Part shown: in pieces, positions 53,695 through 64,000 of the stretch
Layout: every line of letters begins with the position of its first letter
How positions within the stretch are numbered: the stretch's first letter is position 1
DNA from: Symsagittifera roscoffensis
Taxonomy: Eukaryota; Xenacoelomorpha; Acoela; Convolutidae
Reading direction: 5' to 3'
NCBI RefSeq assembly: GCF_963678635.1
Contig: NC_087063.1
Span: 59,528,759 to 59,592,758, forward strand
DNA: 64,000 bases
Position numbers and translations under genes: made by a program
Notes under the pieces: generated by a model
Told to the model about the DNA's origin: nothing
What the model saw: the letters and a program-made list of their open reading frames with translations, nothing else
Database searches by the model: none

Positions 53695-53960
53695 TCACAC
53701 AGAGGCGACTGAGCTTCGCACTACTTGCGATACAACACAAGAAAACCTTGTTTCGAAAAAAAAGTCAAAAAAAGTTCAAAACCGAAAAACTAAATCATTG
53801 AAATTGATTAATGCTAATATTGAAAACAAAACATGCCAAAACAACATAATCAGAAAAGAGTATCAGAAGAAAAAAATATTAATCCTTAAAGCCAAAAAAA
53901 ACTCAACAAGACAGAATAATTATAAAATTATATAAGGTCCCCCTCACCAACCTTAAAAAA
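53695..53960 (-). repeat. Hairpin-bearing dispersed repeat, minus copy
   Basis: On the minus strand reads TTGGCATGTTTTG and then ATCGCAAGTAGTGCGAAGCT, matching 47700-47945. Confidence 0.7.
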
Positions 53961-54737
53961 CAAACGCAGAAGACACTTCTTTCGCTCGTCAAATTAGACA
54001 AATTGAAGCCACTAACCGACATAATATATGCCGCAATATTTTGGGCAGGATTGAAAATAAAATAAACAAAACGCCGTAAAAATTAGAAGAAGTATGTGAG
54101 TCATCAAGTCCCCTCAACCTCAAAACACACAATCAAGATTCTCTTTTCAATCGTCCAAGGCAATATGAGGCCACTGCGGAGCCAAAAAAAAAGTAACCAA
54201 AAAAATTAACAAATCGTGTTGGTAAACTTACTAATTGCAGAGTTTTCAATTATAAAAAAAATGTGTGAGTCAATAAAAAGAATCGTACCGGATAAATTAA
54301 ATGGCATTTGAAAAAACGAAAACTGAACCGACAGAGTCGTGGACGAAAACTACGAATACGATAAAAAATCAAAAATTTCTAAGAAAATTTATTTGAAAAA
54401 ATGAGTTCAATGCCTGAAACGAACTCCACCTATCTACTGCCTAAATGATGGCAGTTATATTTTAACTTGCAAGAAGTTGCTCAGCTCAGCCATACGGGAA
54501 TTTTATCATTCCTACTCTAATGAACGTTCTGTGAAAAAATTAAGGGTAAAAGTCTAGTACCGCAATCACAAGGATAAAATCTGAAATCTGAATAGCTGAT
54601 CTAAAAAATGGAATTTTATCTGTGATCATTTTTTTCGGAACTAATGAGCTTTTGCACATTTCCAGATCGGCCAGTTTGAAGTAATTGAATGTTATTGAAT
54701 TTTGAAGATCTTTGAAGGCATATCGTTTTCCTTTGAC

Positions 54738-55034
54738 TGTGATAGACGTTTTTCTCTGTCTAGTCTTGTGGAATATAAAACGTGCATAAGAACTGTTAAA
54801 CTTAACTTGTTACAGATGTTTTAACAAGGTTAATCGTAGCTGAGATTAGTTACTGGTTTGCATACGAGAGTGTATAACACTGACTACTCATTGATACGAT
54901 TCTAGCACCACCAATGGCCTTGACTACGCTTACATGATAATAATGTAATTATATAAGATTAAAAAACACGCTTACTGCAGTTGCAGTAGTCGTTTAGCTG
55001 TCGCTCAAGGTTAGCTACTGCTAACGCAGTGCCA
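54738..55034 (-). repeat. Element 2 3' LTR (297 bp)
   Basis: On the minus strand starts TGGCACTGCGTTAGCAG and ends TATCACA. It matches 62500-62796 at about 90% by eye, including the palindromic CTGCAGTTGCAG region. Confidence 0.92.
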
Positions 55035-55685
55035 CATTCCCTCGAGGAAAAATAAAATTTTATTAGATACGTATAAAATTTCAAGGTTAATAACATACCA
55101 AGAGTTTTCGACTCAGTTTGTGGTCCGGCAGGTGTCTAAAATTTTCAGTGGACAGTTTTTATTTTGTTTCTCGCGTAAGATCTAATGGTACTTTTCACTG
55201 TGTTTTGCAAGGTCGCGATGTGTCTAATGCTGAGTAGCCGAAATTTTTCCGGAAGAGATGCCGTTCTAGGAGGTTCAAGCTCGTTTCCAGTGGTTTGCTC
55301 TCGTCCGTTTTTAAGTTCGCCAGCTTAAATCTGTATTGTTCCAGAGCCATCTCATTCAAGTTGCAAAGTCCTCATCTGTACTTATCTCTTTAACTGAATG
55401 CTTTACTGGGCTACCGAATCTCTTAGGCCCTTGGTTTTTTGTAGCTTATTTACTGCGTCGAACAGTGGTTCCCGTTTGTTCGCCGATTATCGATTCATCG
55501 GAGAGACCAGGAGTAGAGCAGTGTTCCCCTGTCGCCTGTTCCTCTGACACAATGTCCTTCGAATTCACGGTTTCCTCCGCTGTTTTCTGTAATCCTCTTG
55601 TAAGTACTTGATCTGCGAGATTTTGCCATTCCTCTAGGGCCATGTCTTGTTTTTGGAATGCATTTAGAATTGAACTAGGTGATGT
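55035..55685 (-). other. Element 2 region between the coding tail and the 3' LTR
   Basis: A weak purine tract (GAGGGAATG on the minus strand) adjoins the LTR. A 65-codon frame (55446-55643) encodes a Glu-rich peptide with no known domain, probably the end of the polyprotein tail. Confidence 0.45.
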
Positions 55686-56549
55686 TTACCTAAAAATCCG
55701 CTTCTTTGACTGTTTTGTTTTAGCATTATCTAAACCCCCCGAGCTGCTAGGCTGGTCTTCCGTATTTATTGTCTCCGCCGGCTTCGATTTTTGAAGGTCC
55801 TCCACTGCTACTGCAGCCTTTTTCTTGTAGTTTTTTTCCTTTGGGCTTAATTGCCACTTGCTTTTGAGTTTTCGGCACCCCATCGTCGAGCCACCTTGAT
55901 TGGGTTTCGCTCTCCTGACTGCTAAATTAAGTCTCCCACCTGTCGACGTTTCCTTCGATGTGACTATAATGTGGCTGTTTTGGAAGAGGTCCTTTGCCTG
56001 TTCTTCAAAGGGGTTGTTCCTATCTTCCTCCTCTGACTCGGTTTCTACGTCCTGGTCAGTGTCATTCTTTTGATGCTTGCTTTTCGGCTCTTCCACCGGA
56101 CTTTTTGCTTTTTCCTTCTGACTAGCCCCCTCTTTCGGTGTATTTTTCAGAGGAATCGCCGCCTTGGCCAGATCGCTTTTACGGTAAACTACTCCCGCAG
56201 CTGTTGTGATAGTTTTCGGCGACTCTGTTGCTACTTTTCCTTTGAAAGTCTTAGTCAGTGCCGCCCCACTTCTACGGTTCTCATCCCGGCGAAGTAGATT
56301 ATGACTGTACTACTCCGATCCCTTGGGTTTGTCTTCCACAAATCCGCTTTCCCAGGAATAGAGAAGTTCTTTTCGCAGGTCCGGGTCAATGGTGCTAGTA
56401 GCATCTACTAGCTGTTGTAAGTCCTGTCCCTCGAATTTCCGTCGTTCCGTGTTCCATTTAACGTTTGCCTCTATTAATGTTCGGAGAGTTCTTGCTCGAT
56501 TGATTTCTTGAGTCATCATATTTTCTTGTTTGAAAAAGGGGGCTGACAT
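55686..56549 (-). pseudogene. pol: Element 2 integrase C-terminus and polyprotein tail
   Basis: Two open segments, 56310-56549 (ARTLRTLIEANVKWNTERRK) and 55686-56096 (EETES-type acidic and Lys-rich tail, SSSGGLDNAKTKQSKKR). Between them lies GVVYRKSD in another frame, matching GVVLRKSG of element 3. There is no known domain beyond the lineage similarity. Confidence 0.6.
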
Positions 56550-57200
56550 CTCGACTCCTTTGGCCTTTCTTCACAATTTTGAGTGAGTCAAGTGATTGTT
56601 CTATTCTCTCTTTCATCTGACTGGCGGTTAGTGCCGACCTCTCCAGATGCTGTTTATCTAAATGATCCGAAAATTTTACGAATTTGTCCCGAATAATTTT
56701 AAACTCCGTTTTTGGTAGTCTGCTAAATTGTGCCTCAAATAGAGATTTCTGAATAGTTTTCTGTTTAATCCAACGCATATCCCAAATTTTTGTGCTAAGG
56801 CATAATTTGATCGATTTTACATTTTCTTCTAGGAGCTTTACCCCCAGTCGCTTTTTTATTGTTTGAATTGTCCTTTCAACCAAACCACATCCCCGATGGT
56901 CCCCCACCGGGCAAAACTTTTGTTTGATGTTATTTTCTACACAGAATTTCTTCATCGCCTTTCCCTTGAAAACTGAGAATTGGCCTGTTCTTATCGATTC
57001 CGGAATTTCGTGAGTATCAATGTATGGGCGTAAAAATTTTATAGTGGATTCCCCCCCCCCCCCCCCCCGTTGATTTCATAACTTTGACAGAAGGAAACTT
57101 TGAGTATCTATCAATCGCTGTTAGCAAGTAGATTTCCCCTTATAATCTTCTAGAGGACCCGCGTAATCTAATTGGACCTCCTGCCCGGGCTGCGACAGCA
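56458..57200 (-). pseudogene. pol: Element 2 integrase core
   Basis: Minus-strand reading in several frames: EVQLDYAGPLEDYKGK (first Asp, near 57175), then TAIDRYSKFPSVKVM, a run of 18 G (57051-57068) coding a Gly stretch that breaks the frame, and an open part from 56955 with GDHRGCGLVERTIQTI (catalytic Glu). The second Asp (expected near VDNGS) reads IRTGQFSVFKGKA, so it is lost. Integrase is non-functional. Confidence 0.75.
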
Positions 57201-57229
57201 GCGGCAGTTGTTGAGAGGAGTTTTAAGTG

Positions 57230-57801
57230 ATAATATACTTTGCGTTCCTACCATAGCGTGTGCATTCTCGACACTCTCCAGCAAAATTTACGATATCTTT
57301 GTGCATGTGGGGTCACCACAAATAGTTCGACACATCGAGCATTGCTTCTTGCCCCGGGTGACCTCCGTGAATCCTCTTCATGACCGCCGGTCGGAGTTGT
57401 ATTGGAACTGCTAACCGATTGTCGACCAGGATGCAGTCGTCTACCACAGACAATTGGTTCCATAGTGGGTTTGTATACGGGCCCATCAATTCAAATCCCG
57501 CTCGGTCCTTTCTCTCTATCACGCGACGTAAACGATCCATCCACACGTCTTCTGAGATAATTTCAGCCAGCAAATTTTTATCGAATAACTTAGACAGACT
57601 GAAATTTCCAACGTTACTCATGTCTTCTAGTGATTCGTCCAGTTTGTTTTGGCCTTTGTTGGTTCTTTTTGTTGACCTTGTTGACTGGATTACACTCACG
57701 TCCTGGTTGTCATCATCGTCCTCTGCAGTTAGATCTACTTCAATGATGGGTTTTACAGGCGAGTTTGACCGAGTTCCTGACCTCGGGCTGCTGGTGAGCA
57801 T
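57230..57801 (-). pseudogene. pol: Element 2 integrase zinc domain and preceding linker
   Basis: An open frame of 162 codons: acidic linker, then NPLWNQLSVVDDCILVDNRL and RIHGGHPGQEAMLDVSNYLW, the HxxxH half of the H2C2 zinc domain. After a TAG the sequence continues in frame with ECRECTRYG, the CxxC half. Matches the same region of element 3 in layout. Confidence 0.75.
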
Positions 57802-58434
57802 TTGTTTTGCCGACTCCAGCTCTCGAATATTCCCAGCATACTCTTTTGACTGACTAGATCCCAGATTGACAGCAAGTTTTTCGTTTCAATTGGATCCTGG
57901 TTCCACATTACTGCTCGTGCATTAATTGTCTTCATCTACGCTATCTGATCCCGATCTGTCCAGCGTTCCCCTCCTGATTCTGCAATATGTGAAAGGTCAT
58001 TTCTGTTACTTCTTCCTCCGTCATCTTGTCACCGTCCTCCTGTGTCCTACAGTCTTCAATCCGTACTATCTTCTTTGTTTTTCCGCTCTCCATCACTTCT
58101 GTGTTCAACACTGTTTTTTTTAATAGAATTAACCGACTGAATGTATTCGTGATATTGACAAAAGTGTTTCGATTCAACGCGTTATTCGCAGTTGAAGATC
58201 GTGAACCGAACTTGTTCTCGTTCCGGTCGAGCTTTGTTTGTTTTTGGACCTTTTTGTTGCTATAGCAACCGTGCCTGGTTTTCACCGTTTTATTCTCAGT
58301 CTTCTGTTGCTGAGAATTTTCTAGAAGCTTTTCATTGTGAACTAGTGAATTTGTATCATTCAGCCTAGTGTACAAACAGTCGAGTGCATTATGAAAACAT
58401 TCAATTGATGTAACTAAAAATTTTCATCTAGTTT
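57802..58434 (-). pseudogene. pol: Element 2 linker between RNase H and integrase
   Basis: A 144-codon open frame (57941-58375) of Lys/Asn/Glu-rich sequence without known domain, occupying the place of the basic linker of element 3. Confidence 0.5.
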
Positions 58435-59901
58435 TGCTTCCGGCCAGGGTTCTCCGGTCGGTTCTCTGGATGGATAATCCCCAATACCCATATCCTTACC
58501 AAGAACATGTGTGATTTGAATTGGTATGCTAATAATCTATCCACCCATCTTGTTGATCTTGATTGATAGGTCTTAATAGAACGATTTCCTTCTAAGGCAG
58601 ATGTTAAAGCCTTATGATCGGTAACTATTACAACTTTTCTCTCTTATAAGTAATGTTTGAAACGATCAACTGCCAATACAACCGCTAACAATTCCAGCTC
58701 GTTAGTGGAAATTTTTTTTTCTCGATTATTCAAATGGCGCGATGCAAATGAGATTGCAACACAGTCGTTTCCTTCTATTTTCTGTGCTAACCATGCCCCC
58801 AACCCGCTATGACTTGCATCACATTTTACTCGTGTTTCTCTTGCTGAATCAAAGTAGTTTAACTTGGCTATGTTTGCTACTGCGTTTTTAATGTCCTCGA
58901 ATACTACTGTATATTCGGGACCCTATTCGATTTTTTTGACGGGAAGTTTTATATTTTTCAATTTTCTGTTTTCGCGTAGTAGAGGTCTCAGCTTATCCGT
59001 AAGGGTAGCTGCATTCGGAATAAATTTCGAAAGATGGTTTATGCTCCCCAAGAAAGACCCGAGTTCTTTTAACGAACGGGGATGCTCTAACTTGAGTATG
59101 GCTGCCATTTTTGTGATTTTCGGTGTATTTCTATTTTCCAATAGTTTATGCCCTTACCAAATTATTTCTGTTTTGATGAATTCACACTTTGATAGTTTAG
59201 GAGATAAGTTTTGTTTTTTTAAACTTCATTAAAACATCTGTTTTTAGTTTTTCGTCTTCTATCTCTGAGCCTTTTGAAACTATCGATATATCATCTAGAA
59301 AACAGAACGTGTTTTTCGAGTTGTTCAGTGTTCGGTGTATTGCTTTTTGGAATTACTCTGACATACCAGCCAATCCATAGAATCCGGCCAAAAGTTGATA
59401 TGTGCCCGTTGCTTTCCCCTCTACTATTTTAAAATTGCATTGTATTGCAGTTTCAGGTGTTAGTTTCAGTTGACTTTATGCGTACCTCAAATCCAACAGA
59501 GTAAAAAATAAAGTACCTGCTGCTTGTGCGGTCACAATTTGACTGACCCTTTCTGGCAATTCTTCCATATTTGGCTTTTGGTACTTGTTTTTGTACAGCT
59601 GTCTATTAATAGTTTTAGCGTCTAGTGCCAATTTGATGGAGTCATCTTTCTTCACAGTAACAACAATGGGGGCACTAAAGCAATCACTGGTAGCTTTATC
59701 TAACCTTTGAATGTGATCTTCCCGCAGTAGTTTGTCATTTTCTTTTTCTATTTTCTCCTGTACATGGATCGGTATTCGCCTCCCCTTTTCCTGAATTGGG
59801 CAGAGAGGGTAGTTAAATGTAGTGTTCACCACATGATGGATTGATTGTCCTTTACGATCAAACAGGTTTTTGAATTTTACACGAAATTTGCCTTTCCACA
59901 C
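58435..59901 (-). pseudogene. pol: Element 2 reverse transcriptase and RNase H
   Basis: The open part 59476-59901 has GRRIPIHVQEKIEKENDKLL, FSAPIVVTVKKDDSIKLALD and TLFFTLLDLRYA (motif A). After a stop come FCFLDDISIVSKG (motif C, near 59290), LGSINHLSKFIPNAA (connection, 59070) and RNase H pieces AISFASRHLNN, STNELELLAVVLAV and VIVTDHKALTSAL (58780-58600). Several frame changes and stops interrupt it. Confidence 0.82.
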
Positions 59902-60296
59902 TTCTGACTGTTCACATAAAAGTACGTCAAATCGAGATTTTTCATTCGGGGCCGGTTTTGAGTTGTACTAATACCAACTCGGTTCTGTAAGTCTAGCCCT
60001 AGGTTGCACCGCGTCCGCCTTTCTGTTATTAGGAACGTGGCATTGTGAACTTCCCACCCAGCTGAGCGTATATTTGCTGTCAATGCGCCCAATTTTACAA
60101 TGGGTTGTTTATTATAATCAACAAATTGTGCTGGCAAGTTCCATTGTTCTGAGGGAGTAAATTGTACCTTTCCAGATGAATCGAGTATTTGTTTTGCTAC
60201 AGTCCAATTCAGAAAAGATATTGGGCTTCCTGTATCTACAGTCATGTTGATTATTTGATTACCAATTCGAATTAATGACTTTAATGATTTCATCCT
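59877..60296 (-). CDS. pol: Element 2 aspartic protease (open fragment)
   Basis: A 138-codon open frame. Active site NMTVDTGSPISFLN with the catalytic Asp at residue 20; the second-half motif RTRCNLGLDLQNRVG at about 95-109. The Asp is intact here, unlike the Glu in element 3. Cleaves the gag-pol polyprotein in the family. The frame is isolated by flanking breaks, so it is a remnant. Confidence 0.75.
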   Translation of the reverse strand, partial: RMKSLKSLIRIGNQIINMTVDTGSPISFLNWTVAKQILDSSGKVQFTPSEQWNLPAQFVDYNKQPIVKLGALTANIRSAGWEVHNATFLITERRTRCNLGLDLQNRVGISTTQNRPRMKNLDLTYFYVNSQKCGKANFV

Positions 60297-60337
60297 TTCT
60301 GAAGTTGAATCTCGACGAATATCAATTTTCTGGATTT

Positions 60338-60720
60338 CTAGTTGGCTGTTGTGAGTTCAAACTTGGGTGTTTTTCCCACTTTTTCTTTGATATATCTATA
60401 TATCGTCTCCCTCTGATTATTGTTTTGTTCAATGGACATTATCTCAAATTCCTCACAAGAGTCAAATATTTGTATTAAGTTGCACTCTTCTTCTGAGCTC
60501 TCTGTATTTTGTGTAATTTCGTTTACCTGCTGTGAACGACACATGCGTGTAAAGTGATTCGGTTTACTGCAATTCTTGCATTTTTTCCCATGGCTGCACA
60601 ATTCTTTAAATGTCCTTCCGTAAAAGGTTTTCCGAATCTTTTGCACTGTTTCATGTCGTCTGTATTATACTTGGTTGATGCCCTTCCATCCGGCTGTTTT
60701 TGTCTATTCATCTCTCGAAT
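60338..60720 (-). pseudogene. gag: Element 2 nucleocapsid
   Basis: Zinc knuckle CKNCSKPNHFTRMC (CX2CX4HX4C) in one frame; an upstream incomplete knuckle CKRFGKPFTEGHLKNC in another. One frame change lies between. An acidic segment (ESSEEECNLIQIFDS) follows. Layout equals the two-knuckle region of element 3. Confidence 0.75.
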
Positions 60721-60904
60721 AAATCTTTTATTTCACTGGTTCCTGTTTCCTACGGCCAAAATCGGTTCCTGTTTTATCTTTATTTGCGAACTCGATTGCG
60801 ATACTGATTTCGCAGTACCTCATGTCGATTTCTGAAAGGCTTGTGTTGATTGCTTACTTTGTTCGAGTTTTAATGTACTTTTCAACACTTCATCGGAGGG
60901 CAAT

Positions 60905-61483
60905 GTTTAAAACGTAAGTGAGCCTTGCAATGCAGGTCTTCTCACTTTGGAAATGAATATATCTCTCACCAGAAAATCTCTCGCCAATGTGTCCAGTGCC
61001 GACTTAGCTGCTTCCGCAGTTAGTGCGGCATGAAACGTCTCCAACGACTCCCCAACTTCTTGGGATCTATTGAACAGTTTGTATTGCTCGTAAGTAGTAC
61101 TCCGGCTATTTTCGAAAGTAACCTTTGCCAGTCTGACCATTTCCTTAATTTCCAGTTTTGAGATCTCAACGTGTGGATTTCTTAGGACAAATCGTTTTTT
61201 TCCTTCCGTTCTAAAAGCAAGAAATAGCCTGGACACTAGACGTTATTGCACCTCATTGTAATAGATGTTGTGACCAACCTTTGGTGTTCTTTCTCGTCTC
61301 TCTTCATTTTCTGCAGCTACTCAATCTCTTAACAGTCTATGCCGTGCTTCTCGAGCTGCTGTCGCAGCAGCTTTCTCCCCGTCTCGAGGCGTTTCCGGAA
61401 GTGGTTCCGGTTCCTCTAAAACTGGTTTAGGACCCTCCAGAATTACTTCTGGGTTAACATTTTCCTTTACTGTTACGGCCATC
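60905..61483 (-). pseudogene. gag: Element 2 gag, part after the inserted LTR
   Basis: The 109-codon open frame (60907-61236) contains LFLAFRTEGKKRFVLRNPHV, YEQYKLFNRSQEVGESLETF and LARDFLVRDIFISKVRRPAL, aligning in order with element 3 gag (YLCLGEKGQDEL, YQLLSRKQFINESLEQF, LEDRILRDVFIV). Upstream, with two stops, lies a Glu/Pro/Ala-rich segment (61483-61300). Confidence 0.75.
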
Positions 61484-62375
61484 TATAGCAGTCGTCTACT
61501 TGCGTCACATATGAGTTTAAAGAAAAATAGGACCGATAACCTTTGGCTCAAGAGTCAGGGACACTCTCTCTTGTGTTTTTCCACCTCGAACGGTCGGAGC
61601 CAATTCGGTTCACTTGCGACATGAGACTAAATACCCACTACAGCTTAAAGGCCACTACCAAAATACCCCCACTCTAGAAAATAAGAACGTCCACATACTT
61701 AGGTCTCAAAATACCCAAAATACGCTTACGCCGTTAAAAACAGGGTCGGAACAGTCCGTACAGTTACTTTTTGTTAGACAGAGAAACTTTGATCCATTTC
61801 AGATGGATCTACCTAAGACTTTCCTTACCTCAACATAACAATCATGAAACACCTTCAAGAAACCTAAATTGAGTACTCACATATCGGCACACTCGAGAAT
61901 TGGGATAAATAAATATATCAGTAACTCTAGCATGAAGTATAATAACTTGAGAAGTTTGCTACTAATAAATTCTAGCAAGGAAAATAAGTTTTGACTCGAG
62001 AATTAAGTATTGGAACTGGACCATTGGAATACCCCATGTGTCCACCTTTCCACTGAGGGTTCACTCTGGTTCACTTCTTCTTTGTCTTTGCTCTGTTTAC
62101 AATCGCTCTGCTTCCTATTCAGGATAGGACAGCTCTATTTGCGTTTGATTTATATCTGGAAATTGCGAATAGCAATATCCCGCTGCTTTTTTAAAGTACT
62201 TTCCCGCGTTTGTAATTCGGTTGTTGTCATCTTGTATTTTCTGAGATTTTCAGTTTTCGCGAGAAAGTTGAGCATGACAGGCTCAATTCGAATTTTTGAA
62301 AAATTACATTTCATCCCTTAATTACGCAGTTTGTATTCCTCAAGGTCAAACTTCCAAATATGACCGACTGGCACA
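61484..62375 (-). repeat. Solo LTR of the element 1 family inside element 2 gag
   Basis: 892 bp matching 14641-15534 over its full length in the same orientation, starting TGTGCCAGTCGG on the minus strand. No internal element 1 sequence is attached. Gag of element 2 lies on both sides, so it inserted into element 2 and was reduced to one LTR by recombination. A clean target duplication is not seen. Confidence 0.88.
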
Positions 62376-62500
62376 GTCAGGAACTGGTTAAACCACACAA
62401 TAATAATCCAGGGTGGGTCGGAGTTCGCTGTGGTCCAGAAAACAGGAATTCCCGTATCAGTTCTGGTGTCCTGAGATAGAAATCCTGCTGGCTGCGCCAT
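62376..62500 (-). pseudogene. gag: Element 2 gag N-terminus
   Basis: The ATG at 62500 spans the LTR/PBS junction and gives MAQPAGFLSQ, then GIPVFWTTANSDPPWIIIVW and FNQFL, like the start of element 3 gag (GFWPAKFTEPP). The frame then runs into the inserted LTR. Confidence 0.75.
62485..62499 (-). promoter_or_regulatory. Primer-binding site of element 2
   Basis: TGGCGCAGCCAGCAG on the minus strand directly follows the LTR end (CACA). Identical to the 15 bases in element 3 and also read as gag codons 1-5. Confidence 0.7.
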
Positions 62501-62796
62501 GTGATTTTCCCAAACTCTGTATAGTCTTGTGGAATATAAAACGTGAATAAAAACTGTTAAATTTAACTTGTTACTGATGTTTTAACAAGGTTTATCGTAG
62601 CTGAGATTAGTTAGTGGTTTGCATACGAGAGAACATAACACTGACTAAATCATTGATGCAATTCTAGCACCACCAATGGCCTTGACCATGCTTAGATAAT
62701 ATTAATGTAATTATATAAGATTAATAAACACGCTTACTGCAGTTGCAGTAGTCGTTTAGCTGTCGCTCAAGGTTAGCTACTGCTAACGCAGTGCCA
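62500..62796 (-). repeat. Element 2 5' LTR (297 bp)
   Basis: Starts TGGCACTGCG and ends AAATCACA on the minus strand; partner at 54738-55034. Confidence 0.92.
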
Positions 62797-64000
62797 CCTT
62801 TACGTTCACAAAAATTTTCGAACAAGTTGAAGGTTTCTTTTTGTTTCTTTGCGTTTATTGACCCTTGCCTACCACTCTGATCCTATTTTTATAATTGGTT
62901 TCAATAATCACTATGGTTAAAATCATAACAAGGTGTGGAACAAAAATGATGTTTTATATTCAAAGACCTTTAGCGTCTGATACTTTTTCTGCGAAAATGG
63001 AATCTTTTTGTTCTACTTGAGTTGATTGATGATTTTTTCAAGTTTTGACTAAGTTTGTCTTTTCAAGTTACTCTCGCGATTCTTTTCTTTGCGATTCCTA
63101 CCAATTTAATATATGTGCCAATTAGTAGAAAATACCTAAAACTTTTTTTTTATGGTAGATGCTTTGCATGTTTTGTCAAAACATATATTTTAGGACTAAT
63201 TGAAGGAAAATGATCATTGTGTGCAATTATTCTAATGAATAATCATTGAAAAAAAGCATCAACACAAAGGAAACGAAAGAAAAAAAAACATTTTTTTCCC
63301 CTACCAAGCTTTTATTTCAGACGTTAACTATCAACGTTGAGCTGAGTGAGGATTGGTGAAAAGTTGTTTTTGTGAAAATTTTGTAAAATCTTGTCCAAAT
63401 AAATGTGATGATTAAAACTCTCTAAGTGTCAGTGAACGAAGCGAAGACTTATAAATATGTCGTGATGACTTTTTAATTCTCTGAAAATTAGTCTTAAAAA
63501 TTGTTCACGCTCAAACTTCATTTATTTTTTGGTTGTGTTCTGGCTGTTTGAATGTTCATTTCTTTTCAAGTTCAGTTCATTTTTTTGTTTAAAAGAAGAC
63601 AAATACAGAACAACAAAAGATCACAAAAAGCCTGAACAACTTCTAGTTTGGAAAGTAAAATTGATTTTTTTTCAGCAAAAAAAATTTCCCAACGATCTAG
63701 TTTTTTTTTGTAATGGTATTTTAACCCAAAAAAGTTCGGTCAGAAAATTTCAATAGTTTTTGTTGTTTTCTTCATTGTTTTTTTTTCGGGTTAGAAATAT
63801 TCAATTTTTGTAGTTCGGCTTAGACCTCTTTTGGAAACGTATGAAAACAATGGGGTTTCATTTTTATTTTAAAGGTATTTGAAAATTTTTTGGGCTTTAA
63901 GAAAAAACATGTTTTTTTTTAGTGCAACGTATGTCTGCTCAAGAATGTTTTGCTTTACTATTGCTTTGCAACGTTTGTTTTTATGCTTAAATGACTTTCG
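62797..64000. other. AT-rich DNA, no gene recognised
   Basis: T-rich sequence with weak copies of the dispersed repeats (about 62850 and 63590-63660). Nothing else supported. Confidence 0.6.

Larger units (their letters stand above)
46830..54737. other. Intergenic AT-rich DNA with dispersed and inverted repeats
   Basis: About 7.9 kb with no supported gene. It contains copies of the TCCACTATCAAAC motif (46971, 49002, 53232), copies of the GTTGGCTATG motif (48080, 52945), a 187-bp direct duplication (48214-48400 and 48769-48950), an inverted pair of a hairpin-bearing repeat (47700-47945 and 53695-53960) and recurrent CGGCTTAGT words. Open frames such as 47372-47710 are T-rich, low-complexity and unlikely to be genes. 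Confidence 0.6.
54738..62796 (-). mobile_element. Element 2: degraded gypsy-type LTR retrotransposon
   Basis: Both LTRs are 297 bp (54738-55034 and 62500-62796). Minus-strand order: 5' LTR, gag beginning at 62500, solo LTR of another family (61484-62375), rest of gag, zinc knuckle, protease, RT, RNase H, integrase, C-terminal tail, 3' LTR. Gag start, protease, RT and integrase motifs resemble element 3, so it is a sister lineage, but it is more decayed. No clear target duplication (TGAC left, CCTT right). Confidence 0.9.

Noticed and set aside
54733-62800. Target-site duplication around element 2
   Set aside because: The bases next to the LTRs (TGAC left, CCTT right) do not match; the nearby CCTTTGAC/CCTTTACG likeness is not adjacent in the required way.

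Overview
The window looks like nuclear DNA of an invertebrate animal; I cannot name the species. Evidence: a host gene with GT-AG introns and a polyadenylation signal, AT-rich non-coding DNA, and dense retroelements of several classes (Ty3/gypsy LTR elements, a Penelope-like element, an RTE-like LINE, a tRNA-derived SINE). There are no bacterial operons and no CRISPR array.

Layout. (1) 1-15534, minus strand: a very large LTR retrotransposon ('element 1') whose 3' end lies outside the window. In its own 5'-3' order it has an 894-bp LTR (14641-15534), a 2.5-kb leader with two tandem-repeat blocks, gag with a coiled coil and two zinc knuckles, protease-RT-RNase H-integrase, then two extra ORFs. 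The first extra ORF resembles a macro domain and the second an SGNH/GDSL hydrolase. Stops, frameshifts and a 1306-bp tandem duplication disable this copy. (2) 15731-46695, plus strand: one host gene for a small ankyrin-repeat protein in at least seven exons. Its third intron is about 24.5 kb. It holds a Penelope-like element (about 16800-19920, minus) with an 11-copy 165-bp array inside its RT region, a gypsy element ('element 3', 20044-30940, plus) whose protease-RT-RNase H segment is present three times in tandem, and about 5 kb of a degenerate 90-bp repeat (35480-40440). The next intron carries a SINE with a perfect 12-bp target duplication and an almost intact RTE-like LINE. (3) 46830-54737: AT-rich, apparently non-genic DNA with dispersed, partly inverted repeats. 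(4) 54738-62796, minus strand: a third, degraded gypsy element ('element 2') with two 297-bp LTRs, related to element 3. Its gag is split by a solo LTR of the element 1 family. (5) 62797-64000: AT-rich DNA with no recognised gene.

The only unit likely to serve the host is the ankyrin-repeat gene; nearly everything else is mobile DNA or its decay products. The most unusual content is the pair of accessory ORFs (macro-like and SGNH-like) in element 1, the in-frame 165-bp amplification inside a Penelope-type RT, and the internal triplication in element 3. All domain calls were made by reading motifs by eye; no database search was run.
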